From: a virus
Virus record (IMG/VR): IMGVR_UViG_3300038441_001119
Location: 124,001-188,000 of that record
Direction: 5' to 3' (one strand)
Length of the DNA: 64,000 nt
Under the pieces are notes generated by a model that was not told the DNA's origin, did no database searches, and saw nothing but the letters and a program-made list of their open reading frames with translations. Each line of letters opens with the position of its first letter. Position 1 is the stretch's first letter. A program made the translations under genes and the position numbers. Positions 1 to 6,974 of this stretch are shown piece after piece.

Positions 1-148
1 TGGAGCTTGGTGCGAGTTTGTAAATCTCTTCCAAGGTTTCACATGCGTCCTCAGGTTCGAATTTATAGGTCCTTGAACCTGAAAGACTGTAGAGAGTTCC
101 GATGCCTGCGTGATACAAAACTGGAATTAAAAGTGCTGACATACTCAT
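1..148 (-). CDS. Hypothetical protein, N-terminal part only
   Basis: This gene runs off the left edge of the window and about 49 codons are visible. The ATG at 148 overlaps the stop of the upstream gene as ATGA, the coupling used throughout this cluster. The visible protein begins MSMSALLIPVLYHAG and contains YKFEPEDACETLEEIYKLA. It has a loose resemblance to the two downstream-numbered neighbours: an Ile-Pro near the start followed by an E-P-x patch. It may be another member of that small family. Its C-terminus is outside the window, so whether it carries the shared C-terminal peptide cannot be seen. Function unknown. Confidence 0.65.
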   Translation of the reverse strand, partial: MSMSALLIPVLYHAGIGTLYSLSGSRTYKFEPEDACETLEEIYKLAPSS

Positions 149-564
149 ACGAAAATATATTCTTCGGTTATTGGTTCGGTTGTTGGTTCTATTGTGGTGA
201 AGTCGTTGCAGTGTCCTACGTCTTTCATCATAATGGCGAAAGCAAGGGCACCCCATGTAATACTCTGCGATCCTGCGGAATTGAGATACATCTTCTTCAT
301 GGAAGCAGGCATATGGTCCTCTTCGAACTCCTTTGCAACCGCCAGTATATTTCCGGCATGCCCCCAAATATCGTAAGACAGATCCAGAATTTTATTCACG
401 CACGCATTAATGTTCATGAGGACATCCTCTAGTGGAACAGTGTGCTTGTCAGGTTGAATGACTACTCCGTCTGGTTCTCTGGCTATGTGCGCAAATCCGG
501 GGATGTACACATCAGTCCAGTGCCTCTTGGGTCTACCTTCTTTGGGCTTATGGTACGGTATCAT
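145..564 (-). CDS. Small tagged protein, MIPYH family member A
   Basis: A 139-residue protein of unknown function. It starts MIPYH, like the next gene (561-968), and the two align through the middle: DLSYDIWGHAGNI here against DLFYAVYGTVGQI there, so they are diverged tandem duplicates. It ends in TEPITEEYIFV, one of nine copies in this window of a C-terminal Glu-Glu-aromatic-x-Phe/Trp-Val/Ile peptide. The start at 564 overlaps the previous stop as ATGA. No signal peptide, membrane segment or catalytic motif is visible. The shared tail suggests that members of this group go to the same place or bind the same partner, which is inference. Confidence 0.85.
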   Translation of the reverse strand: MIPYHKPKEGRPKRHWTDVYIPGFAHIAREPDGVVIQPDKHTVPLEDVLMNINACVNKILDLSYDIWGHAGNILAVAKEFEEDHMPASMKKMYLNSAGSQSITWGALAFAIMMKDVGHCNDFTTIEPTTEPITEEYIFV

Positions 565-968
565 ACGAATACGTATTCCTCGGTTACTGGTTCCAGAACA
601 GAGGCAGTTATCACTGAATCACCTAAGTAACCATTATAATGCCCCGTAGCTTTTTCCATTATTTCCAAGGGTAAGATTGACCAAATGGAACCTCTACTTG
701 CCTCTATGTACTCAGGTGTAAGTACGCCTGAAGAATTAAAAGCACTGGAGGCATCTACGATTTGGCCTACAGTACCGTAGACTGCGTAGAACAGGTCATG
801 CATCTGCCCTGACTGGTGGCCGAGCGCCTCTACCACCTGTTTGATGGTTCCCGGTTCGGCTGGCTCTATCCTAATACCTTCCTTTTCGTAAATTACCTTA
901 CCGTAGTAAGGAATAGAGAAAGATGGGTAAGTGCGGTAGCTAGCAGATCTGCTGTGGTACGGTATCAT
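561..968 (-). CDS. Small tagged protein, MIPYH family member B
   Basis: A 135-residue paralogue of the 145-564 product. Both share the MIPYH start, a central D-L-x-Y-x-x-x-G-x-x-G-x-I pattern and the C-terminal peptide, here LEPVTEEYVFV. The bodies are clearly related but strongly diverged, so this is an old duplication. The start at 968 overlaps the stop of 965-1531 as ATGA. The last coding bases differ between the two copies only at synonymous or conservative positions. No known domain recognised. Confidence 0.85.
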   Translation of the reverse strand: MIPYHSRSASYRTYPSFSIPYYGKVIYEKEGIRIEPAEPGTIKQVVEALGHQSGQMHDLFYAVYGTVGQIVDASSAFNSSGVLTPEYIEASRGSIWSILPLEIMEKATGHYNGYLGDSVITASVLEPVTEEYVFV

Positions 969-1531
969 ACGAATACATATTCCTCGGTTATGGGTTCGGT
1001 GGGCGCGTCAAAGAATTCATCCGCAAAGAAAACACCGCAGATGCGCTTGCGAGTGTAAGCCACCATAGAGCTATCGAAGTGAGTAAATGTTCCCGCCTTT
1101 CTACGTAGATTAATCTCAACCTGATAAGCATGATAGTATGCGGTCATGATGTTGTCATGATGCACACTGGCGGTATCAAATACCTTCCTGAACATCTTCT
1201 CCATAGCCCTTGTTTTCTTGGACATAGCGGAGATGCTGAGTGTAGACATTTCCTCTAACTTCAGGAACTCCGCCAGATAGGCTCTGTCTGGGTTCTTGGG
1301 AAGGGCCAGAAGTTCTGGAGGTGTGTAGACAGAGTCGTATTCCTCTTCCTCTTCATCCTCATCATACACGTCAAGCTCGTCATCATAATCGTCGTCTTCG
1401 TATTCCTCGGTATTGTCTTCGTCCATTGGTTCTTGGGTTGCTATTGTTGTGGTTGTCTCGCGATATGCCCAAGTGCCTTCCAACATTATCGTATCTTCTC
1501 TTCTGGTTAGGATTTCTAGCTCCATGGGCAT
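965..1531 (-). CDS. Tagged protein with a strongly acidic segment
   Basis: A 188-residue protein of unknown function. Residues about 33-66 are almost entirely Glu, Asp and Tyr, a low-complexity acidic stretch that is probably disordered. A predicted helical region follows at about 85-130. The C-terminus is TEPITEEYVFV, the tail shared with the neighbours on both sides. Acidic linkers can mimic DNA or bind basic proteins, but nothing here shows which. An alternative start lies at the internal Met at residue 16. The gene sits 15 bp downstream of the 1547-2458 gene and is coupled to 561-968 by ATGA. Confidence 0.8.
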   Translation of the reverse strand: MPMELEILTRREDTIMLEGTWAYRETTTTIATQEPMDEDNTEEYEDDDYDDELDVYDEDEEEEEYDSVYTPPELLALPKNPDRAYLAEFLKLEEMSTLSISAMSKKTRAMEKMFRKVFDTASVHHDNIMTAYYHAYQVEINLRRKAGTFTHFDSSMVAYTRKRICGVFFADEFFDAPTEPITEEYVFV

Positions 1532-1546
1532 ATTTGTTGTGGTTGT

Positions 1547-2458
1547 TTAGATGAAGGTCATTTCCTCATCGATAGGTTCGAGACACTTCGGATCTACCGA
1601 GGTGTCTACTGCTGCCTTTGCCTTTTTACCGAATACTTGGCCGTACAGATTCCTGTTACCTTCGCCGATGAGTGCGTCTCGTAGCACTGAATTCATCATC
1701 TCGTCTAAATTTCGCATGTAAGCCTCGCGGTCGCGATTGGCTTGTGCGAGTTCTTCATCGGTTGGTGCACGAACTTCACGAACCTGCACTCCAACCGGTC
1801 TACCGAAGCGATCCAGTTGGTACGTAGGAGCATAAGTGTGGTCGGTAGGTAATACTGTGTTAGCATTAACCGTAGCGCCCTCATTGTTCAAAGCTTCCGC
1901 AGCAGCTACGCCCGCATCGTACGCTTCTCGTGCTATACGATCTGCAGGAACAGCTACGAACGTAGGGGGTTCTGCAAACGTTGCTGGAGGGTAAGCATAG
2001 TGGTTAGTAGGTCGAATCCAGCCTCGTCCTTGCGTGGGAGGTGCAGGGACTGCAGGGGCACCCTCAGGTTCGTCCATAGCGCGTGCTGTCTGCTCTAATA
2101 ACTCCTGCACCTCGTTCGTAACCCGCATAGCTTCCACATGTTGTCGCGCAATGCCTGCCCAGTTGACCGTTGTATGTCCCACGGTTTCCGTCGTGACGGT
2201 TCCTCCGTTATTCACCGATACATTGTTACCATGGGCATCGTTGATATGGACGGCACCGCCCGCTGGGTATGTTACCCGCAGTGTATCGGTGTTACTCATC
2301 CACTCGACGGGCATCTGTGTTGTTGTCATGTAACGCTGATACAAGGCATCGTCCGTAGGGCTTGCATATACTTGGTACCCGGTTGCTGTGTTGTAATCAG
2401 CTGCAGTATGGGTATGGGCACGGAGTGCGCGACCTACCATTTGAATATCTTCATTCAT
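1547..2458 (-). CDS. Tagged protein with Pro/Ala-rich middle
   Basis: A 303-residue protein if started at the ATG at 2458, within an ATGAATGA overlap with the upstream stop. An in-frame ATG at 2533 would add 25 residues but would run 83 bp into the upstream gene, so it is less likely. The N-terminal half has a beta-rich look (repeated Thr/Val with HINDAHGNNVSVNNGG). The middle is Pro/Ala-rich (APAVPAPP) and the last 80 residues look helical and charged. It ends LEPIDEEMTFI, a diverged version of the shared C-terminal peptide. Function unknown. Structural or virion-associated is the best guess. Confidence 0.8.
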   Translation of the reverse strand: MNEDIQMVGRALRAHTHTAADYNTATGYQVYASPTDDALYQRYMTTTQMPVEWMSNTDTLRVTYPAGGAVHINDAHGNNVSVNNGGTVTTETVGHTTVNWAGIARQHVEAMRVTNEVQELLEQTARAMDEPEGAPAVPAPPTQGRGWIRPTNHYAYPPATFAEPPTFVAVPADRIAREAYDAGVAAAEALNNEGATVNANTVLPTDHTYAPTYQLDRFGRPVGVQVREVRAPTDEELAQANRDREAYMRNLDEMMNSVLRDALIGEGNRNLYGQVFGKKAKAAVDTSVDPKCLEPIDEEMTFI

Positions 2459-2969
2459 ATAACGTGTATACGTATTTTCTAAGTGCTTCCTGCGTATCAG
2501 TTTCTCCAGTGATGTCTTGCAGGAATTTGACATTCACGTTTTTCCGGTCCTCCATGCTGACCACGCGGGCATCAGGGAAGAACAGATTGGTTAAGTTGCA
2601 TATGCGTATGTTTGTAGGCACGTAGAAGCTCTTGGTTCCGCTGACTATGTTGGCATGTTCCATAATCAAGCGTAAGACCTTCTCAGGATGTGCTGTACAA
2701 ACTACCGCACTTTTGGATTCATCTGCTATCTGCTGTAACCATCCGGTTAGCTGACCTGCAATTAGAATCGAAAAGTCGAAGTAGTTGGTTTTCTTTACCA
2801 CTTCGACCGTCTTGGGAACATAGGGTATCAAGGTCTTCACTCCTTCATACGACATGTCCATCACTTTGGCTAATGTAAGTCCATTACCCTCCCTGTACGC
2901 TTCGTACGCACAGAGAGGATAGAATGGTTCACCGCCAAGTGTGATTTCAGCGGTGTATATGGGGATCAT
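2451..2969 (-). CDS. Hypothetical protein
   Basis: 172 residues, soluble-looking, no recognised domain. It begins MIPIYTAEITLGGE, faintly like the MIPYH starts downstream, but it lacks the C-terminal tag (it ends KYVYTLYE). It is the first untagged gene upstream of a run of four tagged ones and overlaps the next gene by 8 bp, so it is probably co-translated with them. A mixed alpha/beta protein is suggested by alternating hydrophobic stretches around residues 60-120. It could be a partner or chaperone for the tagged proteins, based on position only. Confidence 0.75.
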   Translation of the reverse strand: MIPIYTAEITLGGEPFYPLCAYEAYREGNGLTLAKVMDMSYEGVKTLIPYVPKTVEVVKKTNYFDFSILIAGQLTGWLQQIADESKSAVVCTAHPEKVLRLIMEHANIVSGTKSFYVPTNIRICNLTNLFFPDARVVSMEDRKNVNVKFLQDITGETDTQEALRKYVYTLYE

Positions 2970-3208
2970 TATACTTCCTCGTCGGCAAGCAAGCCGCGAT
3001 TGATCATCTCCTTTTGTAGGGCGAACATCCGGTGAAGCCTACGGGATTCAATCCTATAGGCGCTCTTCAGGTGATCATCCTCCATCTTGGAGACTTGTAT
3101 GGTTCTTTCATCCTTGGTGCTCCATAGAACATCATCGGGATCACATCGCTTACAAGCTAGTCTTGCCAAACACATGGCAAATCTGAATACAAAATTTTGA
3201 CTTTTCAT
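2969..3208 (-). CDS. Small basic hypothetical protein
   Basis: 79 residues from the ATG at 3208. A longer form from an ATG at 3250 is possible, but its first 14 codons would lie inside a terminator-like hairpin (3222-3246), so the shorter form is preferred. The protein starts MKSQNFVFRFAMCLARLACK, contains a C-x2-C pair (CKRC) and then a charged helical region. The stop overlaps the next start as TAATG. No family recognised. Confidence 0.65.
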   Translation of the reverse strand: MKSQNFVFRFAMCLARLACKRCDPDDVLWSTKDERTIQVSKMEDDHLKSAYRIESRRLHRMFALQKEMINRGLLADEEV

Positions 3209-3221
3209 TTTTAACAGCAGA

Positions 3222-3246
3222 AAGGCCCCGGGGTTACCGGAGCCTT
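3222..3246 (-). terminator. Terminator-like hairpin
   Basis: On the minus strand AAGGCTCCGG pairs with CCGGGGCCTT over 10 bp (one G-U pair) with a 5-base loop. It lies 38 bp after the stop of 3285-3755. The following T-rich stretch is weak and interrupted. The hairpin ends 13 nt before the preferred start at 3208. Confidence 0.6.
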
Positions 3247-3284
3247 CCATCAGATCGTTAGATCCGTATATTTATCTTCCTTGT

Positions 3285-3755
3285 TTATAGCATCGCCAAC
3301 CCGATACGACTCTTCTCATGAACGGAGTACCCTCTCGCAAGATTGGGATACTTCTTTCTGAGAACCTTGATCGTATCTCGGGTAACTAGAACGAGAGTGT
3401 AGGGGTTACGAATCTCGTAATGTACGTCTTTGTTATCATACGCATAACGCATGACCGGGTGCATAATAATGACGTCACCTTCTTTGAGACCTCTATTGGA
3501 TACATTACCTATTACTGCCCGACCATGCTCCTCACCGAAGTGCATGTACAGGTCCAGACCTCGTGACATTTCGAGATCGAATTCAGCAAGCGGTACTTTG
3601 GATGGAATATGGAAGTAGTCTTTGTCAGCACGACGTTCCGCAGGCGTCGACTTAGAAGTTACTTCGGTCAGTTTCTTGTTATCCCAAGCTATGTCTGGCG
3701 ATAAAGTCAGAAAATTAGCATAGCCTGTGAATGTCTCTTTAATCAGCTTTCGCAT
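3285..3755 (-). CDS. Hypothetical protein between UvsX-like and tagged cluster
   Basis: 156 residues. Only the ATG at 3755 gives a sensible start, overlapping the upstream gene by 13 bp. The C-terminal half (about 85-140) alternates beta-like stretches with charged turns (GLKEGDVIIMHPVMRYAY, then TLVLVTRDTIKVL), somewhat like the mobile-loop and barrel region of GroES-type co-chaperonins. That resemblance is weak and no N-terminal GroES features are visible, so I leave the function open. It is the last gene of the recombinase transcript before a hairpin terminator. Confidence 0.7.
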   Translation of the reverse strand: MRKLIKETFTGYANFLTLSPDIAWDNKKLTEVTSKSTPAERRADKDYFHIPSKVPLAEFDLEMSRGLDLYMHFGEEHGRAVIGNVSNRGLKEGDVIIMHPVMRYAYDNKDVHYEIRNPYTLVLVTRDTIKVLRKKYPNLARGYSVHEKSRIGLAML

Positions 3756-4198
3756 ATAACATCGGCGGATGACGCCGTTCTATTCAAAAATGCATGTAGT
3801 GGATAAATATAGTATACCCCGTTTGTCGAGGGGTACGCTATCGAAGAGCAACCTTGTTTCAGGTCGATGTTCTCTCCGTCATGTTCCTGTGGAACCAATA
3901 TGAAGCCCGAGTGTCGAGGATGCATAAGAGGATCGAAGGCGATCAATGTTCGGTCTTCGTAAATCTCATGCCACTCATCGATTACCTTGGAAGGTTTCGG
4001 ACTCATCAACTCCTGAAACAGAGGAATCTTCTCCTCTACAAGAACCTTAACACTCAAGGCGGTGCTGAGAGGGTTGTCTTCCCTGTCATCAATTTCCTTG
4101 AATGCGTCATACAGATTATCCGAATAGATTTTGCCAACATACGGTTTGAGTCTTTGGATGATCTCCTTAGCCTCCCAAATCCGAATCTGCTTCGCCAT
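3743..4198 (-). CDS. Hypothetical protein downstream of RecA-like gene
   Basis: 151 residues, soluble, unrecognised. The first 60 residues are helical and charged. The C-terminal half is beta-rich, with YPSTNGVYYIYPLHAFLN near the end. The start ATG at 4198 lies 32 bp inside the 3' end of the recombinase gene, and the stop overlaps the next gene by 13 bp. It therefore probably belongs to the recombination operon. It could be a mediator of the recombinase, as UvsY is in T4, but there is no sequence support for that. Confidence 0.7.
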   Translation of the reverse strand: MAKQIRIWEAKEIIQRLKPYVGKIYSDNLYDAFKEIDDREDNPLSTALSVKVLVEEKIPLFQELMSPKPSKVIDEWHEIYEDRTLIAFDPLMHPRHSGFILVPQEHDGENIDLKQGCSSIAYPSTNGVYYIYPLHAFLNRTASSADVICES

Positions 4199-5609
4199 TA
4201 CTTACCTCCTGTGTTCCCCACTCATCTTCTTCTCCCCAGTCGTTGCCGTCCTGAAGAGATTCGCCAATGGAACCCTCAATAGTCTCAAGTGGATCATGGT
4301 AGCCTTGAATCTTGAGATTCTTGGCTGTCTGGTCCAGTATATCCGTGTCGGCGTGCAGCGCCCTGTAGAACTCCGTGTAGGTTGCCCCTGTGAGTTCCAG
4401 TACTGGTGCGCTGATACGTCTCAACTTGATACTGCAGTCTATTGCCTTGTTTTCCGCCAACCATTCAGCGTTGTACCGATCAAAGCGAATCACCCGGTCA
4501 AGGTAACCTTCGCTCTTATCAGATGCCGGAATATCGACGTACTTGTCGTTATGTAGGTCGTACTCGATCACACGGGACTCGGCGCCCCATGAGTTCTTAT
4601 GCATACGTGCCCTGATTGTCTTACCAACGGTGTCTCCGCCAGAGTTCTTAACCAGACCCTTACGGGACAGTAGAATCTGCATGGAGTCCAGCTGGTTGAA
4701 TGCCTTACCACCCACCTTGGTGACGTTGAACAGGGCAGCAGCATCGGCGGCAAGCTGAGGACCGCCCTTACCAGACATGTCCACCTTGTCGTTTTGGTGC
4801 TGAATCAGAAACAACGTAACATTGTTTTCACCCAGAATGTACGGAAGTCGACGTACCATACGGTGGGCCGCTTTAGCGTGACCCATGTTGGAGTGGTCGA
4901 TGATGTCTTTCTGTTTGTCGCTCATGTTGTCTCCGAAGTCGTAGAAGCCCTGTGCCTCGTCTTGAGACATCAGCTTACCCCACGGGTCGATGACAGCGAT
5001 GAGCGGGACATGCATAGGGATGGAAACCGAAGCCTTCCGACCTCCGGTTTGCTTACCTCGCATGACCTCAATCCAGTCGATCAGCTTCTGATAACTCTCC
5101 ACAACCGACCGTGCCGTGTCATAGTGAAGGGCCTTTACCAGTCGCTTGGCCATTGCTGGATTTGAATGCATGATACGAGCCACATGGTTTTTACGCAGGG
5201 GCTTGTTCTCACATTCTTGGTGATAAACAGGTGAACCGTTAAGAAGGGCTACGCCTTCCAGATAGTGCACCAAGGAACTTTTACCAGTACCTTCCGCACC
5301 GATAATCTCAATCAGACCGCCACTGGGGAAGCCCGGATTATCGAACAGGTACTTGAGAGGGAGGTCGTGGACAGGAATCATTTCCCGTTCGACATCTCCG
5401 AATGATTTGAATTGTGTCGGTTTGTTCTTTCGGCGTGCGCTCAAGGTGTGAATCGTTTCCTGCACCTTTTCGCTAACCTCATCCGCATGATCTAGGAAGC
5501 TGTATCCGTAAATAGATTCCGCTTTCTGAGCCGGTTTCTTTACAGCCTTGACTTCTTTAACTTCTTGAATTTCATCAGTTTGTGTGTCTTCTTTCTTCTT
5601 TCTTGCCAT
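4167..5609 (-). CDS. recA: RecA/UvsX-like recombinase
   Basis: 480 residues. It forms ATP-dependent filaments on single-stranded DNA and catalyses strand exchange for recombination-dependent replication and repair. Visible motifs: Walker A GAEGTGKSS at about 104-112, Walker B LIAVIDPWG at about 203-211, and FLIQHQN at about 267-273, which fits the family's L2/Gln switch region. The first 70 residues are a Lys/Glu-rich extension. The last 40 are acidic (WGEEDEWG), as in RecA, where the acidic tail modulates DNA binding. It is longer than E. coli RecA (about 350) or T4 UvsX (about 390). Its neighbours are an ssDNA-binding protein candidate and the DNA polymerase. The ATG at 5609 follows a hairpin by 14 nt and has no Shine-Dalgarno sequence. 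Confidence 0.9.
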   Translation of the reverse strand: MARKKKEDTQTDEIQEVKEVKAVKKPAQKAESIYGYSFLDHADEVSEKVQETIHTLSARRKNKPTQFKSFGDVEREMIPVHDLPLKYLFDNPGFPSGGLIEIIGAEGTGKSSLVHYLEGVALLNGSPVYHQECENKPLRKNHVARIMHSNPAMAKRLVKALHYDTARSVVESYQKLIDWIEVMRGKQTGGRKASVSIPMHVPLIAVIDPWGKLMSQDEAQGFYDFGDNMSDKQKDIIDHSNMGHAKAAHRMVRRLPYILGENNVTLFLIQHQNDKVDMSGKGGPQLAADAAALFNVTKVGGKAFNQLDSMQILLSRKGLVKNSGGDTVGKTIRARMHKNSWGAESRVIEYDLHNDKYVDIPASDKSEGYLDRVIRFDRYNAEWLAENKAIDCSIKLRRISAPVLELTGATYTEFYRALHADTDILDQTAKNLKIQGYHDPLETIEGSIGESLQDGNDWGEEDEWGTQEVSNGEADSDLGG

Positions 5610-5623
5610 ATTATACAGTTGTA

Positions 5624-5654
5624 GAGGAGGGGCAGTATAACACCGCCCCTCCTC
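5624..5654 (-). terminator. Strong GC hairpin between SSB-like and recA-like genes
   Basis: GAGGAGGGGC pairs perfectly with GCCCCTCCTC (10 bp) around an 11-base loop. It starts 7 bp after the stop of 5662-6960 and ends 14 nt before the recA-like ATG. There is no clear U tract on either strand, so it may act as an attenuator, an RNA-processing site or an mRNA-stabilising stem rather than a simple terminator. Confidence 0.6.
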
Positions 5655-5661
5655 CGGTCAA

Positions 5662-6960
5662 TTATTCAACCGCTGCTTCTTTCTTCTTTTTGGCAAGGGT
5701 GAAGTACTGGACCATGGCTTGTGCGCCGAGATCACTGATTCGCCCATTGTCAAAAGCGTCCTGAAGTTCGGCAAAGGTTGCCTCTTCTTCATCCGTAAGT
5801 CCGGAGATAGTGGCTGCAACTTTGGTTGCCGTTTCCTTGGGTCCCTTGTCCGTTGCGTGGGACATAGGGATGTCGTCATCATCATCCACAGGGGCGGAAC
5901 TCTTGAATTGCGTTGGGGGTCTACGCGCCTCAGAGGCTTCCTGTACCGGTGGTTGTCGCTTGGTGGTGTCTTTGTATTGTGCCGTACGCTCTGGTACCTG
6001 CACATAGTCACCGCAAGCTTCTTTAATCAGTTCCACAGGTAGATCGGTTTCCTCAATGAGGTAAGTGACGATCTCATGTGCGGAAGGAATATACATGGTG
6101 TTCTCGAAGTCGAGGAACCGAGTACGGTTTACAAGTGCTTCAGGGGGAACCGCGATAGCTTCATGACCTTTGAGGAAGTCCTCTTGGGTACTGAAGATCA
6201 TGGTGTTGGCTGGCTTGCCTGCGCCTTTGGCCGCGCCTACTGCTTTCTGCGTGGACCAAGCATTGAGACCAGTCTTTGGATCAGTAACATCACCAAGGAG
6301 ATAGTCAGGCCAGTTCGCGTCGTGGTATGCTGGGTTACCGCGAGGCCCTTTGTTAAGAGCATCTTGGATCAGCGAGAATCCACCTTGCGACAAACCAAGC
6401 AGGAAGTTCTGCGCGACTTGTTCTTCATCATCTTTCACCGTGTAGGTACCGAAGAAGTTACACAGACCGATCTTCTGAGGCATCGTCAGCAGACGTTTCT
6501 CACTTGAGTTGAAGACGGTGTGATAAGAGAGGTGTTTCCACTTCTCATCATTTCGGACCATATAGTTCATTCTATCCAGAGGATCGAAAGAGTCTGCTCG
6601 GGTTTCCGCGATACCAAGTGCTCGCTTGGTACGCGGCGAGAAGAAGCTCCGGTTCTCTGGACCCCAGAATCGATAAACTTCGAATTCTGCATAGTACCAC
6701 CAGTTGAAATGCGGATGTCCCGAAGAGGAAATCGCTTCTGCATCTCGATACGGGAGGTACGAGGTTTGGAACGCTTCATCAGTAAGTGGTAGAGTGTGAT
6801 CAAAGGCAGGAAGAATCCGACCTTCGACTTTGTTTTTCTCTGACGGGAAAACGATCTTCACATTCTCTTTCTTCGAGAAGATTACTCTTCCTCCGAAAGT
6901 GGGATCGTTTTTGTTCACTTGCTTTTCAGGTTCTTCGCCGGGACGTGTACGAGGAGTCAT
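5662..6960 (-). CDS. Candidate single-stranded DNA-binding protein
   Basis: 432 residues. It lies between the DNA polymerase and the recombinase, where many phages encode their ssDNA-binding protein. The N-terminal 280 residues are rich in aromatic and basic residues (FNWWYYAEF, VYRFWGPENR), consistent with base stacking. The C-terminal third is a low-complexity linker with VDDDDDIP and an acidic helix ending in a short lysine run. Acidic C-terminal regions in SSB and T4 gp32 recruit replication partners. No zinc-binding cysteine set like that of gp32 is obvious. The assignment rests on context and composition, and another replication accessory role is possible. Confidence 0.55.
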   Translation of the reverse strand: MTPRTRPGEEPEKQVNKNDPTFGGRVIFSKKENVKIVFPSEKNKVEGRILPAFDHTLPLTDEAFQTSYLPYRDAEAISSSGHPHFNWWYYAEFEVYRFWGPENRSFFSPRTKRALGIAETRADSFDPLDRMNYMVRNDEKWKHLSYHTVFNSSEKRLLTMPQKIGLCNFFGTYTVKDDEEQVAQNFLLGLSQGGFSLIQDALNKGPRGNPAYHDANWPDYLLGDVTDPKTGLNAWSTQKAVGAAKGAGKPANTMIFSTQEDFLKGHEAIAVPPEALVNRTRFLDFENTMYIPSAHEIVTYLIEETDLPVELIKEACGDYVQVPERTAQYKDTTKRQPPVQEASEARRPPTQFKSSAPVDDDDDIPMSHATDKGPKETATKVAATISGLTDEEEATFAELQDAFDNGRISDLGAQAMVQYFTLAKKKKEAAVE

Positions 6961-6974
6961 ATTTGCTTTATTAC

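Noticed and set aside
145-991. The near-identical DNA around the tag codons as a DNA repeat (recombination or regulatory site)
   Set aside because: Similarity at DNA level is limited to three adjacent paralogues. The other copies use different codons for the same peptide, so the signal is in the protein.
2459-2533. Longer start for the 1547-2458 gene
   Set aside because: It would overlap the upstream gene by 83 bp, and the extra residues look like a frame-shifted shadow. The ATGAATGA junction at 2458 fits the local pattern better.
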